Below the pieces are notes generated by a model. That model was not told the origin of the DNA. It ran no database searches and saw only the letters and a program-made list of their open reading frames with translations. Shown piece by piece: positions 35,662-43,609 of a DNA stretch of 64,000 nt (its first letter is position 1; each line of letters opens with the position of its first letter). The stretch is from assembly GCA_964550935.1 (NCBI GenBank), contig CAZKBB010000005.1, positions 3,832 through 67,831 on the forward strand, read 5' to 3'. The stretch comes from JBCBSP01 sp964550935. Lineage in GTDB: Bacteria; Pseudomonadota; Alphaproteobacteria; Caulobacterales; Maricaulaceae. The translations under genes were made by a program, and so were the position numbers.

Positions 35662-36560
35662 TACTGGTCGTCGAACGTCCCGGTTTCCGAACGGAAGTAC
35701 CGGAAGAACTCCGAGTCCGGCGGCAGCACCATCGGGGTGCCGTCACGAAGGGTCTGCTCATAGGCGATCATGGAGCGGTAGAACGCGAAGAACTCCGGAT
35801 CCACGCCGTAGGCTCCGGCGTAGATCGCATTGCGTCGCGCATCGCCGGCGCCGCGTATCCGCTCGCTTTCGGCGCGCGCTTCGGCGCGGATGATCGAGGC
35901 CTGGCGATCGGCGTCCGCCCGAATTTCCTGGCCGGCCTGTTCGCCTTCGGCCCGGATCCGCGCAGCCTCTTGCTCACGCTCTGAGCGCATGCGTTCGAAC
36001 ACGCGCTCCTCGATCGCGGTGGGCAGGTCGGCGCGCAGGATACGCACGTCGACGACATCGATACCGAGCGTCTGGTTGGCCACCTGGCCCTCGACGGAGC
36101 TTTGAACACGCTCCATCATCTCGGCGCGACGGCCCGAAATCACGTCCTGGGACGGGATCGAGGCGATCACCCCACGCAGGCTGTCATCCATGATCGAGCG
36201 CAGGCGCAGCTGGGCCCCGGCCTCGTTGCGCACGGTCTGATAGAGGCGCAGCGGATCGATGATGCGATAGCGCAGGAAGGCGTCCACGACCAGGCGTTCC
36301 TGGTCGGCGGCCTGGATCTCCTCCGGCGCCATGTCGAACTCGATGTTGCGCTTTTCCAGCAAGACGACTTCGTCCACGAACGGAGCCTTGAAGTGCAACC
36401 CCGCGTCCGGATCGCCGGCCTCGTTGACCACGCGCACCGGTTCGCCAAGGCGCAGCACCAGCGCCTGCTCGGTCTCGCGCACCGTGTAGGTGGCGGTCAG
36501 AGCCAGCACCACGAGAACAGCGGCGAGGATCGCCGCCACAATGGCTAGTATACGCATCAC
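35661..36560 (-). CDS. hflC: HflC, SPFH-domain modulator of FtsH
   Basis: The 299-residue prohibitin-like protein has one N-terminal membrane helix (about 5-25) and an SPFH domain with TEQALVLRLGEPVRV, then RYRIIDPLRLYQTV. A helical, charged region follows (RSEREQEAARIRAEGEQAGQ). HflK and HflC form a periplasm-facing cage around the FtsH protease. It is coupled to hflK by an ATGA overlap. Confidence 0.94.
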   Translation of the reverse strand: MMRILAIVAAILAAVLVVLALTATYTVRETEQALVLRLGEPVRVVNEAGDPDAGLHFKAPFVDEVVLLEKRNIEFDMAPEEIQAADQERLVVDAFLRYRIIDPLRLYQTVRNEAGAQLRLRSIMDDSLRGVIASIPSQDVISGRRAEMMERVQSSVEGQVANQTLGIDVVDVRILRADLPTAIEERVFERMRSEREQEAARIRAEGEQAGQEIRADADRQASIIRAEARAESERIRGAGDARRNAIYAGAYGVDPEFFAFYRSMIAYEQTLRDGTPMVLPPDSEFFRYFRSETGTFDDQ

Positions 36561-37732
36561 TGACCTCCCGCGCTTGTGTTGTCTTGCTGAGCCAACGGAA
36601 CGCGATTGCGACCCAGCTGATCGAGCGGCAGATACGGAATAGCCCCGGCGCCGTCCTGATCGAGCACGATCAGGTCCGACCGGCCGAGCACGCGCTCCAT
36701 CGTCTCAAGGTACATGCGCCGCCGAGTGACGTCGGGCGCCTGGATGTACTCGTCGTAGATCGAGGTGAAGCGATCGGCCTGGCCCTGGGCTTCCGCGATC
36801 ACGCTGTCGCGATAGGCCTGGGCGCTCTCGGTCAACTGCGCCGCCTCGCCTCGCGCCCGAGGGATTACCGAGTTGGCATAGGCGGTCGCCTGCAGCCGGG
36901 CGCGCTCGGCGTCCTGCGCCGCAGCGTCCACGTCGCGGAAAGCTTCGATCACCGCGCCGGGCGCCTGGGCGCGCTGCAAGTTCACGTTCAGCACCCGAAC
37001 TCCCGCCTCGTACTCGTCGAGCGTCTCCTGCATCACTTCGAGCGTGCGCTGGGACACCTCGACGCGCCCGCCGGTGATGATCGACCCCAGATCTGAGGTG
37101 CCGGCGACTTCACGGATCGAGCTTTCCGCCACGGCGCGGATCGTGCCGGTCACGTCGCGCACGTTGAACAGGAAGTCGCGCACCCCGTCAGGATAGGAGG
37201 TGTCCACGCGCCACTGCACCGTGAAGCCGAGATCGACGATGTTCTCGTCGCGCGTCAGCATCAGGCTCTCGCGCTCGGTGCTGCCGAGCGAGATCGAGTT
37301 GGTCGTGGTGACTTCCGGCTTCAGCACCGTCTCGATCGGATAGGGCAGCTTCAGCTTGAACCCCGGCGTCGCGGTGCGCGCATACTCGCCGAAGCGCAGG
37401 ACCACGCCGGCCTCGCTCGGCCCGACCACGTACCAACCGGTCGCGCCGACCCAGACGACCGCGGCGATCGCGGCGATCGCGCCGGCGCCGATGCCGCCGC
37501 CCTTGCCCGAGCCGCCCTTGCCGCCCCTGCCGCCGCCGAACAGCCTTTTCAGCCGGTTCTGGAAGTTGCGCACGATCTCGTCGAGATCGGGCTGGTCGCC
37601 GCCTCCTCCCGGACGCCGGCCGTTGCCGCCGCCCGGGCCGCGGCCCCAGGGATTATTGTTGCGGTCGCCGCCGCCGGATCCGGAGCCCCAAGGGCCTCCG
37701 CCGCCGCCAGCGTTGTCGTTCCAGGGCATCAA
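36557..37732 (-). CDS. hflK: HflK, SPFH-domain modulator of FtsH
   Basis: The 391-residue protein has a Gly/Asn-rich disordered head (1-45) and a membrane helix (about 83-103). An SPFH domain opens with EAGVVLRFGEYARTATPG, and a coiled region with AYRDSVIAEAQGQADRF follows. It heteromultimerises with HflC. The Gly-rich head and order hflK-hflC match the family. Upstream, a 107-base gap separates it from folA, so it may have its own promoter or be part of the thyA-folA transcript. Confidence 0.94.
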   Translation of the reverse strand: MMPWNDNAGGGGGPWGSGSGGGDRNNNPWGRGPGGGNGRRPGGGGDQPDLDEIVRNFQNRLKRLFGGGRGGKGGSGKGGGIGAGAIAAIAAVVWVGATGWYVVGPSEAGVVLRFGEYARTATPGFKLKLPYPIETVLKPEVTTTNSISLGSTERESLMLTRDENIVDLGFTVQWRVDTSYPDGVRDFLFNVRDVTGTIRAVAESSIREVAGTSDLGSIITGGRVEVSQRTLEVMQETLDEYEAGVRVLNVNLQRAQAPGAVIEAFRDVDAAAQDAERARLQATAYANSVIPRARGEAAQLTESAQAYRDSVIAEAQGQADRFTSIYDEYIQAPDVTRRRMYLETMERVLGRSDLIVLDQDGAGAIPYLPLDQLGRNRVPLAQQDNTSAGGQ

Positions 37733-37839
37733 GGGCTCCTAGTGGTTGGGGTCGACGATGGTCGGTCAAAAAGAAGTCAGCGTAGATGTGGACGGTGGGC
37801 GGGGCCGGCGCAAGTCAAACCGGCGCCGACGCGCCGCGC

Positions 37840-38388
37840 TCAGGCCGATCCCGGCGCGCGCCGCTCAAGCACGCGCAGGGTAAACCCGGCCTCGTCGCCC
37901 GGCGCGGCCTCGACGCGCTCTGCGCTTTTTTCACGCCATTCGCTTTCATTGAGCTCGGGAAAGACGGCGTCTCCGTCGGGTTCAAGGTCTATTTCAGTTA
38001 AATAGATCCGGAAGGCGCGTTCGGCGAGGAGGCGATAGAGCCTGGCGCCGCCGATAACGCAGATTTCGCTCACCCCCGCGATCGAGGCGGCCGTGCGCGC
38101 GGCCTCCAGCGCGTGCCAGACATCGCTGAACACTTCCGCGCCAGGCGCGTCCTCAGGCGCGAGCGTGGTGGACACCAGGATGTTGGGCCGCTCAGGCAGC
38201 GGCTTTCTCGGCAGGCTCTCCCAGGTGCGCCGGCCCATCACGACCGGCTTGCCGCGCGTGATCGCTTTGAAGCGCTTCAGATCGGACGGAATCCGCCAGG
38301 GCAGATCGCCGTCCTTGCCGATCACGCCGTTCTTCGCGCGCGCCACCACCAGGCAGAGGACGGGGTCGGAGGCGCCGGGCGCATCCAT
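37840..38388 (-). CDS. folA: Dihydrofolate reductase
   Basis: The 182-residue enzyme reduces dihydrofolate to tetrahydrofolate with NADPH. It has LVVARAKNGVIGKDGDLPWR, MGRRTWESL, RPNILVSTT and the ICVIGGARLYRLL nucleotide loop. It starts 3 bases after thyA, the enzyme that generates its dihydrofolate substrate. Confidence 0.95.
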   Translation of the reverse strand: MDAPGASDPVLCLVVARAKNGVIGKDGDLPWRIPSDLKRFKAITRGKPVVMGRRTWESLPRKPLPERPNILVSTTLAPEDAPGAEVFSDVWHALEAARTAASIAGVSEICVIGGARLYRLLAERAFRIYLTEIDLEPDGDAVFPELNESEWREKSAERVEAAPGDEAGFTLRVLERRAPGSA

Positions 38389-38391
38389 CGC

Positions 38392-39237
38392 CTAAACCGC
38401 CACGGGGGCGGCGATGCGCGGGTGGGGGTCGTAGCCCTCGATTGTGATGTGCTCGTAGTCGAAGGCGAAGAGATCGGTCACGATCGGGTCGAGCCTCAGC
38501 GTCGGCAACGCGCGCGGCGCGCGCGAGAGCTGCTCGGCGACCTGCGCGCGGTGGTTCGAGTAGATATGCGCGTCTCCGAACGTGTGCACGAACTCGCCCG
38601 GCTCAAGGCCCGCGGCCTGCGCGACCATCGCCAAAAGCAGCGCATAGCTGGCGATATTGAACGGCACGCCGAGGAACATGTCGGCGGAGCGCTGATAGAG
38701 CTGCAGGTGCAGCCGCCCGCCGAGCACCTTGAACTGAAACAGGGTATGGCAGGGCGGCAGCGCCATTGAGGGCACGTCGTAAGGGTTCCAGGCCGACACC
38801 ACGAGGCGGCGGCTGTCCGGATTGGCTTTGATCTGCTCAATGAGCTGGGCGAGCTGATCGATCTCGCGCCCGTCAGGGCCGGTCCAGGCCCGCCACTGCT
38901 TGCCGTAGACCGGACCGAGCTCGCCGTCTTCGTCCGCCCACTCGTCCCAGATCGTAACCCCGCGCTCTTGCAGCCAGCCGACATTCGTCAGCCCCTTCAC
39001 GAACCAGAGCAGCTCCACCGCGACCGACTTGAAGTGCACCGTCTTGGTGGTCAGAAGCGGAAAGCCGTCGGCCATGTCATGGCGGATCTGACGGCCGAAC
39101 ACGCCGCGCGTCCCGACGCCTGTGCGGTCGCTCTGGTCCTCGCCGGTCTCCAGGATGTCGCGCAACAGATCGAGATAGGCGCGCTCGATCGGCGCGCCTT
39201 GAGCGGGGCTGGCGACGGGGACGGGGGACGCGGACAT
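38392..39237 (-). CDS. thyA: Thymidylate synthase
   Basis: The 281-residue enzyme methylates dUMP to dTMP using methylenetetrahydrofolate. It contains DRTGVGTRGVFGRQIRHD, the catalytic Cys in LPPCHTLFQF, YQRSADMFLGVPFNIASYA and the C-terminal PHPRIAAPVAV. It forms an operon with folA (3-base gap). Confidence 0.97.
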   Translation of the reverse strand: MSASPVPVASPAQGAPIERAYLDLLRDILETGEDQSDRTGVGTRGVFGRQIRHDMADGFPLLTTKTVHFKSVAVELLWFVKGLTNVGWLQERGVTIWDEWADEDGELGPVYGKQWRAWTGPDGREIDQLAQLIEQIKANPDSRRLVVSAWNPYDVPSMALPPCHTLFQFKVLGGRLHLQLYQRSADMFLGVPFNIASYALLLAMVAQAAGLEPGEFVHTFGDAHIYSNHRAQVAEQLSRAPRALPTLRLDPIVTDLFAFDYEHITIEGYDPHPRIAAPVAV

Positions 39238-39401
39238 CAGGCTCTCCGGCGGGATCGATGCGGGCCAAACAGACCTTTGCGTGATTCGTGGCCCGGCGTG
39301 GCGCGAGCTTCAAGCCCTGCGCGCCGCGCCGCGTCGAAATCCGCTTGGCGCCGGAGCGATGCGGCGCCATAGTGCCGCAACGTGAACAAAAGGAGAATAT
39401 A

Positions 39402-39773
39402 ATGATCGGCTATGTGACGCTTGGAACCAACGATTTTGAGCGCGGGGTGAAGTTCTACGACGCCCTCGCTCAGCTTCTCGATACGCCGCGCATGATGGAG
39501 GGGGAGACCTTTGTGGCCTGGGGAACGATGGACGGCCCGGCCGGGATCGGGCTGATGAAGCCCTTCAACGGCGAGCCGGCCACGGTGGGCAACGGCGTGA
39601 TGGTCGCGCTGCAGGCGCGCGACGCCGATCACGTCAAGGCGATCTACGACACCGCGCTCGCCAACGGGGGAACCGACGAAGGCGCGCCCGGCCCGCGCGA
39701 AGGCGGCTTCTACGCCGGCTATTTCCGCGACCCCGACGGCAACAAGCTCAACGCCTTCTGCATGACCGGCTAA
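39402..39773 (+). CDS. VOC-family (glyoxalase-fold) protein
   Basis: The 123-residue single-domain vicinal-oxygen-chelate protein has GYVTLGTNDFERGVKFYD at the start and GYFRDPDGNKLNAFCM at the end. The substrate is unknown; similar small VOC proteins are mostly uncharacterised. The ATG at 39402 is fixed by an AGGAG site 8 bases upstream. Convergent with the DUF2459 lipoprotein gene. Confidence 0.8.
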   Translation: MIGYVTLGTNDFERGVKFYDALAQLLDTPRMMEGETFVAWGTMDGPAGIGLMKPFNGEPATVGNGVMVALQARDADHVKAIYDTALANGGTDEGAPGPREGGFYAGYFRDPDGNKLNAFCMTG

Positions 39774-39777
39774 GGCG

Positions 39778-40434
39778 TCAGCCCTCGCATGATTGCGGCG
39801 CGGCGCGCTTCACCGCGCGCAGGAGCGAGCCGGGCAGGAGATGGCCGCCGGTCCAGCCGGTCTCGACCCCGGCCGCTTCGAGCTGGCGGGCGAGCCAGAC
39901 ATTGCAGGTCTGGAACAGGTGATAGCGCGGCGCGGCGGCCAGAAAGGCCGAGCCGCGCGGGTCGAGCCCCTCGCCCTGCACGCGCACGCGGCCGGCCGCG
40001 CTGAGCGCGAGATCCTGCTCGATCGCGTCGGCGAGCGCGCGGGCCTTGTCCGGCGCCAGCGCCAGGCCCATCTCGTCGCCGGCGTAGGCCAAGCGCGGAT
40101 CGCGATCGAACCAGGCCGCATGCAGCACCGAACGCGTCGGCCAGAGCACCGCGCCCGCCCCGTTCAGCGGGCCGAGCCCGCGATACGCGCGCGCATCGCC
40201 CCAGCCGATGGCGAACCAGTCCGCGTCCGGGCGCCAGCGCCTCAGGGGACCCTCGGCGTTGAACGCCTCGGCGGGGAGGTAGAGATTGGCGTGCCAGCCC
40301 GTCGCGCCGAGCCCGGCCTGCACGCACGGCCCCTCGCGCAGGCCCGGCGCCGGCGCGCCCGCACAAGCGGCGAGCAACGCGAAGACAAGCCCGGCGCAGC
40401 AAGCGCGCGCCGCCTCGATCCGTCCTCGCCGCAT
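39778..40434 (-). CDS. DUF2459-type lipoprotein
   Basis: The 218-residue protein has a lipoprotein signal (RIEAARACCAGLVFALLAAC, lipobox LAAC). The DUF2459 pattern follows: WHANLYLPAEAF, DADWFAIGWGDARAYRGLG, TCNVWLARQLEAAG and TGGHLLPGSLL. The His, Cys and Asn arrangement suggests an enzyme-like fold, but function is unknown. The ATG at 40434 has AAAGG 7 bases upstream; an ATG at 40449 is possible. Confidence 0.7.
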   Translation of the reverse strand: MRRGRIEAARACCAGLVFALLAACAGAPAPGLREGPCVQAGLGATGWHANLYLPAEAFNAEGPLRRWRPDADWFAIGWGDARAYRGLGPLNGAGAVLWPTRSVLHAAWFDRDPRLAYAGDEMGLALAPDKARALADAIEQDLALSAAGRVRVQGEGLDPRGSAFLAAAPRYHLFQTCNVWLARQLEAAGVETGWTGGHLLPGSLLRAVKRAAPQSCEG

Positions 40435-40477
40435 GCGCACACCTTTCATCAACCCGCTTGACCCGTTATATTGAAGG

Positions 40478-40806
40478 TGTCCGTTTAGCGGCGGACTATG
40501 GCGATAAACGCGCGTGTAATAACCAGACCGGACCCGGGTGCGATTCCCGGCGGCTCCACCAACTCTCTTCTCCGTTCGTTGGACGGACAAGCGCTCGGGG
40601 CCGATCAGGATCGACGGATGGCTAAAGACGTTGCTTTCGCCCGACTGGGCTCCGTCAAAAGCCCGTTCAAAGTAGTTGCCAACGACAACTATGCTGAAGA
40701 GGTCGCTCTCGCCGCGTAAGCGGTGCGAGCATCTCGCTCTTAAGTCCTGACCTCTAGCATGGTCAGGCGGGGTTCGGGGGCGCCTGGCAACAGAAGCCCC
40801 CACTTA
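40478..40806 (+). ncRNA. ssrA: Permuted two-piece tmRNA
   Basis: The acceptor piece comes first: a GTCCG/CGGAC hairpin (about 40479-40497), a T-arm (CCGGG-TGCGATT-CCCGG) and CGGCTCC-A-CCA ending at 40561. A loop to be removed follows, then the coding piece starting GGGGCCG at 40597. The two 7-base strands pair with a G-U at the third position (40599 with 40555), the alanine identity element. The tag frame runs 40678-40719 and encodes ANDNYAEEVALAA then TAA, so the full tag is AANDNYAEEVALAA. After the tag a CCTGACC/GGTCAGG stem and the CGCCTGGCAACAGAAGCC stretch typical of alphaproteobacterial coding pieces follow. Outer ends are approximate. Confidence 0.93.
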
Positions 40807-41107
40807 TTCCCCCCTTTGGCCCTGTTTTACGTGACGGGACGCAAAGGCGACCGCGTAATTCGATGTGACCGGCGGCCCGACCGGGTTCGCCCGCCCCGCC
40901 TTCTCCGGCTAAGGCGATGTCTGCGTGATCAACGAGAGCGGCGCCCCCCCCAAACGGTACCCGGCTCCGTAAGCGCTTCACTCTGATCGAATTTTCGTGT
41001 CAGCGAAGGAACACGGCTCTCCGGCGGGTCGTTGTGGTGCAGGCGCCGCGGCGGGGTTCAGCTCGTCGACGGCGCCCAAGCAGCCCCAACGACGGAGCGA
41101 CGTCGCC
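40807..41107. other. Intergenic region between ssrA and the rhodopsin gene
   Basis: No convincing gene is seen in these 301 bases on either strand. They hold a run of eight C at about 40946-40953 and an AT-rich patch (GATCGAATTTTCGTG at about 40986-41000) that may contain the rhodopsin promoter. The in-frame GTG at 40997 gives a basic, low-complexity leader unlike rhodopsins. No integrase or repeat of the ssrA 3' end was found. Confidence 0.5.
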
Positions 41108-41974
41108 ATGATCAACTATGAGAACTTCTTCGCCTTCGACTACTGGCAGTACGAGGTCATACGCCACGTCTTCGGCCTGACGGTGGCGGTGTTCGCCGCC
41201 TCGCTGGTCTATTTCGCGATGACCGCGAAAAGCGTGCTGCCGCGCTTCCGCGCCACCTCCGCGATCTCCGCGGTGGTCATGGTCTCGGCCGCGATCGAGA
41301 TCTTCACCCTCTGGCTTTTGTGGAACCAGGCCTACGCCTATGACGCGGCGTCGAACACGTTCGCGACCGTACAGGGCGAGGTGTTCTCCAACGGCTATCG
41401 CTACGCCAACTGGCTGATCGACGTGCCGATGCTGCTCACCCAGTTCCTGGTGGTGCTCGGCTTCACCGGCGCGGCCTTCTTCAAGCGCTGGTGGAAGCTG
41501 ACCCTCGCCGGCGCTCTGATGATCGTCACCGGCTATGTCGGCCAGTACTACGAGCCGCAGGTCGCCGGGTTCGCGGACGGTTCGGGCTCAGGCTTCTGGA
41601 TCTGGGGGATCCTCTCCTGGCTGATCTTCTTCTACCTGCTGTTCGCTGCGAACAGCGCGTTTAAGGACGGCGTCGGGAATCTGGACGCCTCGGTCCAGCC
41701 GAAGATGAAGCTCGCCTGGAGGATCCTGTTCTATTCCTGGTGGCTTTACGGCTTCGCCTATCTCGTCCCCGGCATCCCGGTGATCAACGAGGACCCGAAC
41801 TTCGTGGTCGTGCGTCAGATCATCTACACCGTGGCCGACATCGTCTCGAAGACGGTCTTCGGCGTGGTGCTGACGATGGTCGCCGCCAAGCAGAGCGCGG
41901 TGGAGGATCCGCGTTACGCCGACGGCGAGCCGGAAGGCGCGATGGATCAGAGCAAAGGCGCGCCCACCGCCTGA
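41108..41974 (+). CDS. Light-driven sodium-pump rhodopsin (NDQ type)
   Basis: The 288-residue seven-helix retinal protein has helix C reading RYANWLIDVPMLLTQ. Asn101, Asp105 and Gln112 stand at the positions that are Asp/Thr/Asp in bacteriorhodopsin; this N-D-Q triad defines sodium pumps such as KR2. Arg98, Asp244 and the retinal Lys248 (YTVADIVSKTVFG) are present. So are His20 (KR2 His30, protomer contact), Ser54 and Ser60, and TGYVGQYYE. Leu109 at the tuning site suggests green absorption. The start at 41108 matches the KR2-like N-terminus (NYENFF) and has GGAG about 10 bases upstream. A strong terminator follows. No retinal-synthesis gene is nearby. Confidence 0.92.
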   Translation: MINYENFFAFDYWQYEVIRHVFGLTVAVFAASLVYFAMTAKSVLPRFRATSAISAVVMVSAAIEIFTLWLLWNQAYAYDAASNTFATVQGEVFSNGYRYANWLIDVPMLLTQFLVVLGFTGAAFFKRWWKLTLAGALMIVTGYVGQYYEPQVAGFADGSGSGFWIWGILSWLIFFYLLFAANSAFKDGVGNLDASVQPKMKLAWRILFYSWWLYGFAYLVPGIPVINEDPNFVVVRQIIYTVADIVSKTVFGVVLTMVAAKQSAVEDPRYADGEPEGAMDQSKGAPTA

Positions 41975-42031
41975 TCCGGGTCGCCTGATCCAGACTGCGT
42001 AAAGGCCGCTGAACCGCCCTACACCGAAGAG

Positions 42032-42064
42032 CGCCGCCGGAGCCCCCGCTCCGGCGGCGTTTTT
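42032..42064 (+). terminator. Intrinsic terminator of the rhodopsin gene
   Basis: An 11-base perfect stem (CGCCGCCGGAG / CTCCGGCGGCG) with a 6-base loop is followed by TTTTT at 42060-42064. The T-run reaches the stop codon of the convergent P450 gene. It indicates a monocistronic rhodopsin transcript. Confidence 0.85.
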
Positions 42065-43449
42065 CATGGCGCGTGCTCGATCCGCAGCGGCAGGCCGCCG
42101 CGCGGGCGGACCGTGACCTGCATCAGCGGCTCGACCTCGTGACCGTCGACGGGGCTGAGCGACACCGCGTCGAGCGCGCGCGCGAGCATCAAGCTCGCCT
42201 CGGTGAGCGCGAAGTGCGCGCCGATGCAGGTGCGCGGCCCGCCCCCGAACGGTGCATGCATGAAGGGGTCGCGCGGGCGGCGCTCAGGCGAGAAGCGATC
42301 AGGATCGAACCGCCCGGGCGCGTCCCACAGCGTTTCGTGGCGATGCAGGCAGTAGAACACCAGGAGCGCGCGCTCGCCGCGCCGGACCTTGCGGCCCGCG
42401 ATCTCGGTGTCGCGCACCGCGCGCCGGCCGAGCGCCGGGGCGGGCGGATAGAGCCGCATCGCCTCCTCCAGCACCTGGCGGATGAAGCCGAGCGCGCCGG
42501 GCTGAAGCGCGCCCTCGCCCGCCTCGGCGATCGCCGCGCGGGCCTCGGCGCGCGCGCGCCTCTGGGCCGTCGCATCATTGGCCAGGAGATAGAGCGCCCA
42601 GGTCAGCGCGATCGCGGTCGTCTCATGGCCCGCCGCGATCAGGGTGATCAGCGTGTCGCGCACGTCTTCGTCCGACAAGGCCGCCTCGCCCTCGCTCTTC
42701 AACAACAGCCCCATGAGGTCGGAGCCGGGATCGGCGCGCTCGCGCCGGCGGCGGATCTGAGCCTGCGCGCAGCGCCGGAACACCGCACGCGCCCGGCGCG
42801 CCGCGCGGCTCATGGGCCGCGGGACCCATTCAGGAAACGGCGCCAGATCGACCAGGCGCACCACCCCGATCTCGCCGAGCAGGGTCTCCAGCGCCTGGCG
42901 CATCTGCGCGCGCTCCACCTCGCGGGCCTCGGAGAACAGGGCGTGCTCGATCACCTGAAAGGCCGCGTCGTTGAGCGCGCCCTCCACGTCGACCACCCCG
43001 GGCGCGCTTGCGGCGAGCCGCCCGGCGAGGTCCCGCGCGCAGGCGTCCATCATCGGCGCGAACGCCTCGATGCGCTTGCGCATGAAGGCCGGCTGCAGGC
43101 GCAGGCGCTGGGAGCGCCAGCGCGCGCCGTGCGCGGTGAACACCGCATCGCCCAGAACGGGGCGCAGCGTGCGCAGGATCAGCGGCGACTTGCGCCAGGC
43201 CTCGGGATCGTCGCGCAGCACCGCGGCGATTTCATCGGGACCGGAGAGGCGATGGACCACCGCGCCCATCGATTCGCTTTTCTGATAGGTCTCGGTCAAC
43301 AAGGACCGCGGCAGCGCGGAGAGCGGGTTCTCCTTCAGCCGCCGCGCGGTTTCGGTCAGGCCCGGCGCGCGCTCGGCGAGGCGGACTTCAGCGGGGCGGA
43401 AGGTCGCGCGCATGCGCTCACTCGCCGCTCGGGGCGCAGTTTCCCCCAT
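42064..43449 (-). CDS. Cytochrome P450
   Basis: The 461-residue P450 has the I-helix oxygen-activation motif AGHETTAIALTW, the K-helix EEAMRLYPPAPALGRR (ExxR), FDPDRFSPER, and the heme loop FGGGPRTCIG with Cys408 as the thiolate ligand. The C-terminal MQVTVRPRGGLPLRI ending resembles bacterial P450s of the eukaryote-like branch, including carotenoid hydroxylases of the CYP175 kind, but the substrate is not determined. The ATG at 43449 is chosen for its AAGGGG site; 43413 is an alternative. Confidence 0.88.
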   Translation of the reverse strand: MGETAPRAASERMRATFRPAEVRLAERAPGLTETARRLKENPLSALPRSLLTETYQKSESMGAVVHRLSGPDEIAAVLRDDPEAWRKSPLILRTLRPVLGDAVFTAHGARWRSQRLRLQPAFMRKRIEAFAPMMDACARDLAGRLAASAPGVVDVEGALNDAAFQVIEHALFSEAREVERAQMRQALETLLGEIGVVRLVDLAPFPEWVPRPMSRAARRARAVFRRCAQAQIRRRRERADPGSDLMGLLLKSEGEAALSDEDVRDTLITLIAAGHETTAIALTWALYLLANDATAQRRARAEARAAIAEAGEGALQPGALGFIRQVLEEAMRLYPPAPALGRRAVRDTEIAGRKVRRGERALLVFYCLHRHETLWDAPGRFDPDRFSPERRPRDPFMHAPFGGGPRTCIGAHFALTEASLMLARALDAVSLSPVDGHEVEPLMQVTVRPRGGLPLRIEHAP

Positions 43450-43609
43450 GCATTCAACCCCTTCGCCCCTGTCTGGCGATATCAGCCCGCATTCATCCCA
43501 CCCGCAACTTAACCGCGACCGCATGCAGACGAAACAGCATGGTGAATTGACGCGCCTTACGGCTCGACTACGCTCGCCCCTTGGACTTTCCGTGGGGAGG
43601 CGCGACGGC

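Noticed and set aside
40458..40472. TTGACC and TATATT as a promoter for ssrA
   Set aside because: The two hexamers are only 3 bases apart, far from the 16-18 needed; TATATT alone could still be a -10.
40498..40719. Open frame of 73 codons ending NDNYAEEVALAA
   Set aside because: It runs through the tmRNA acceptor piece and ends with the tag frame; it is part of ssrA, not a protein gene.
40478..41107. Genomic island integrated at ssrA with attachment sites
   Set aside because: No integrase and no second copy of the ssrA acceptor end were found in the window.
41108..41974. Proton pump or xanthorhodopsin assignment
   Set aside because: Asp/Thr/Glu in helix C are replaced by Asn101/Asp105/Gln112, so the proton acceptor and donor pattern is absent.
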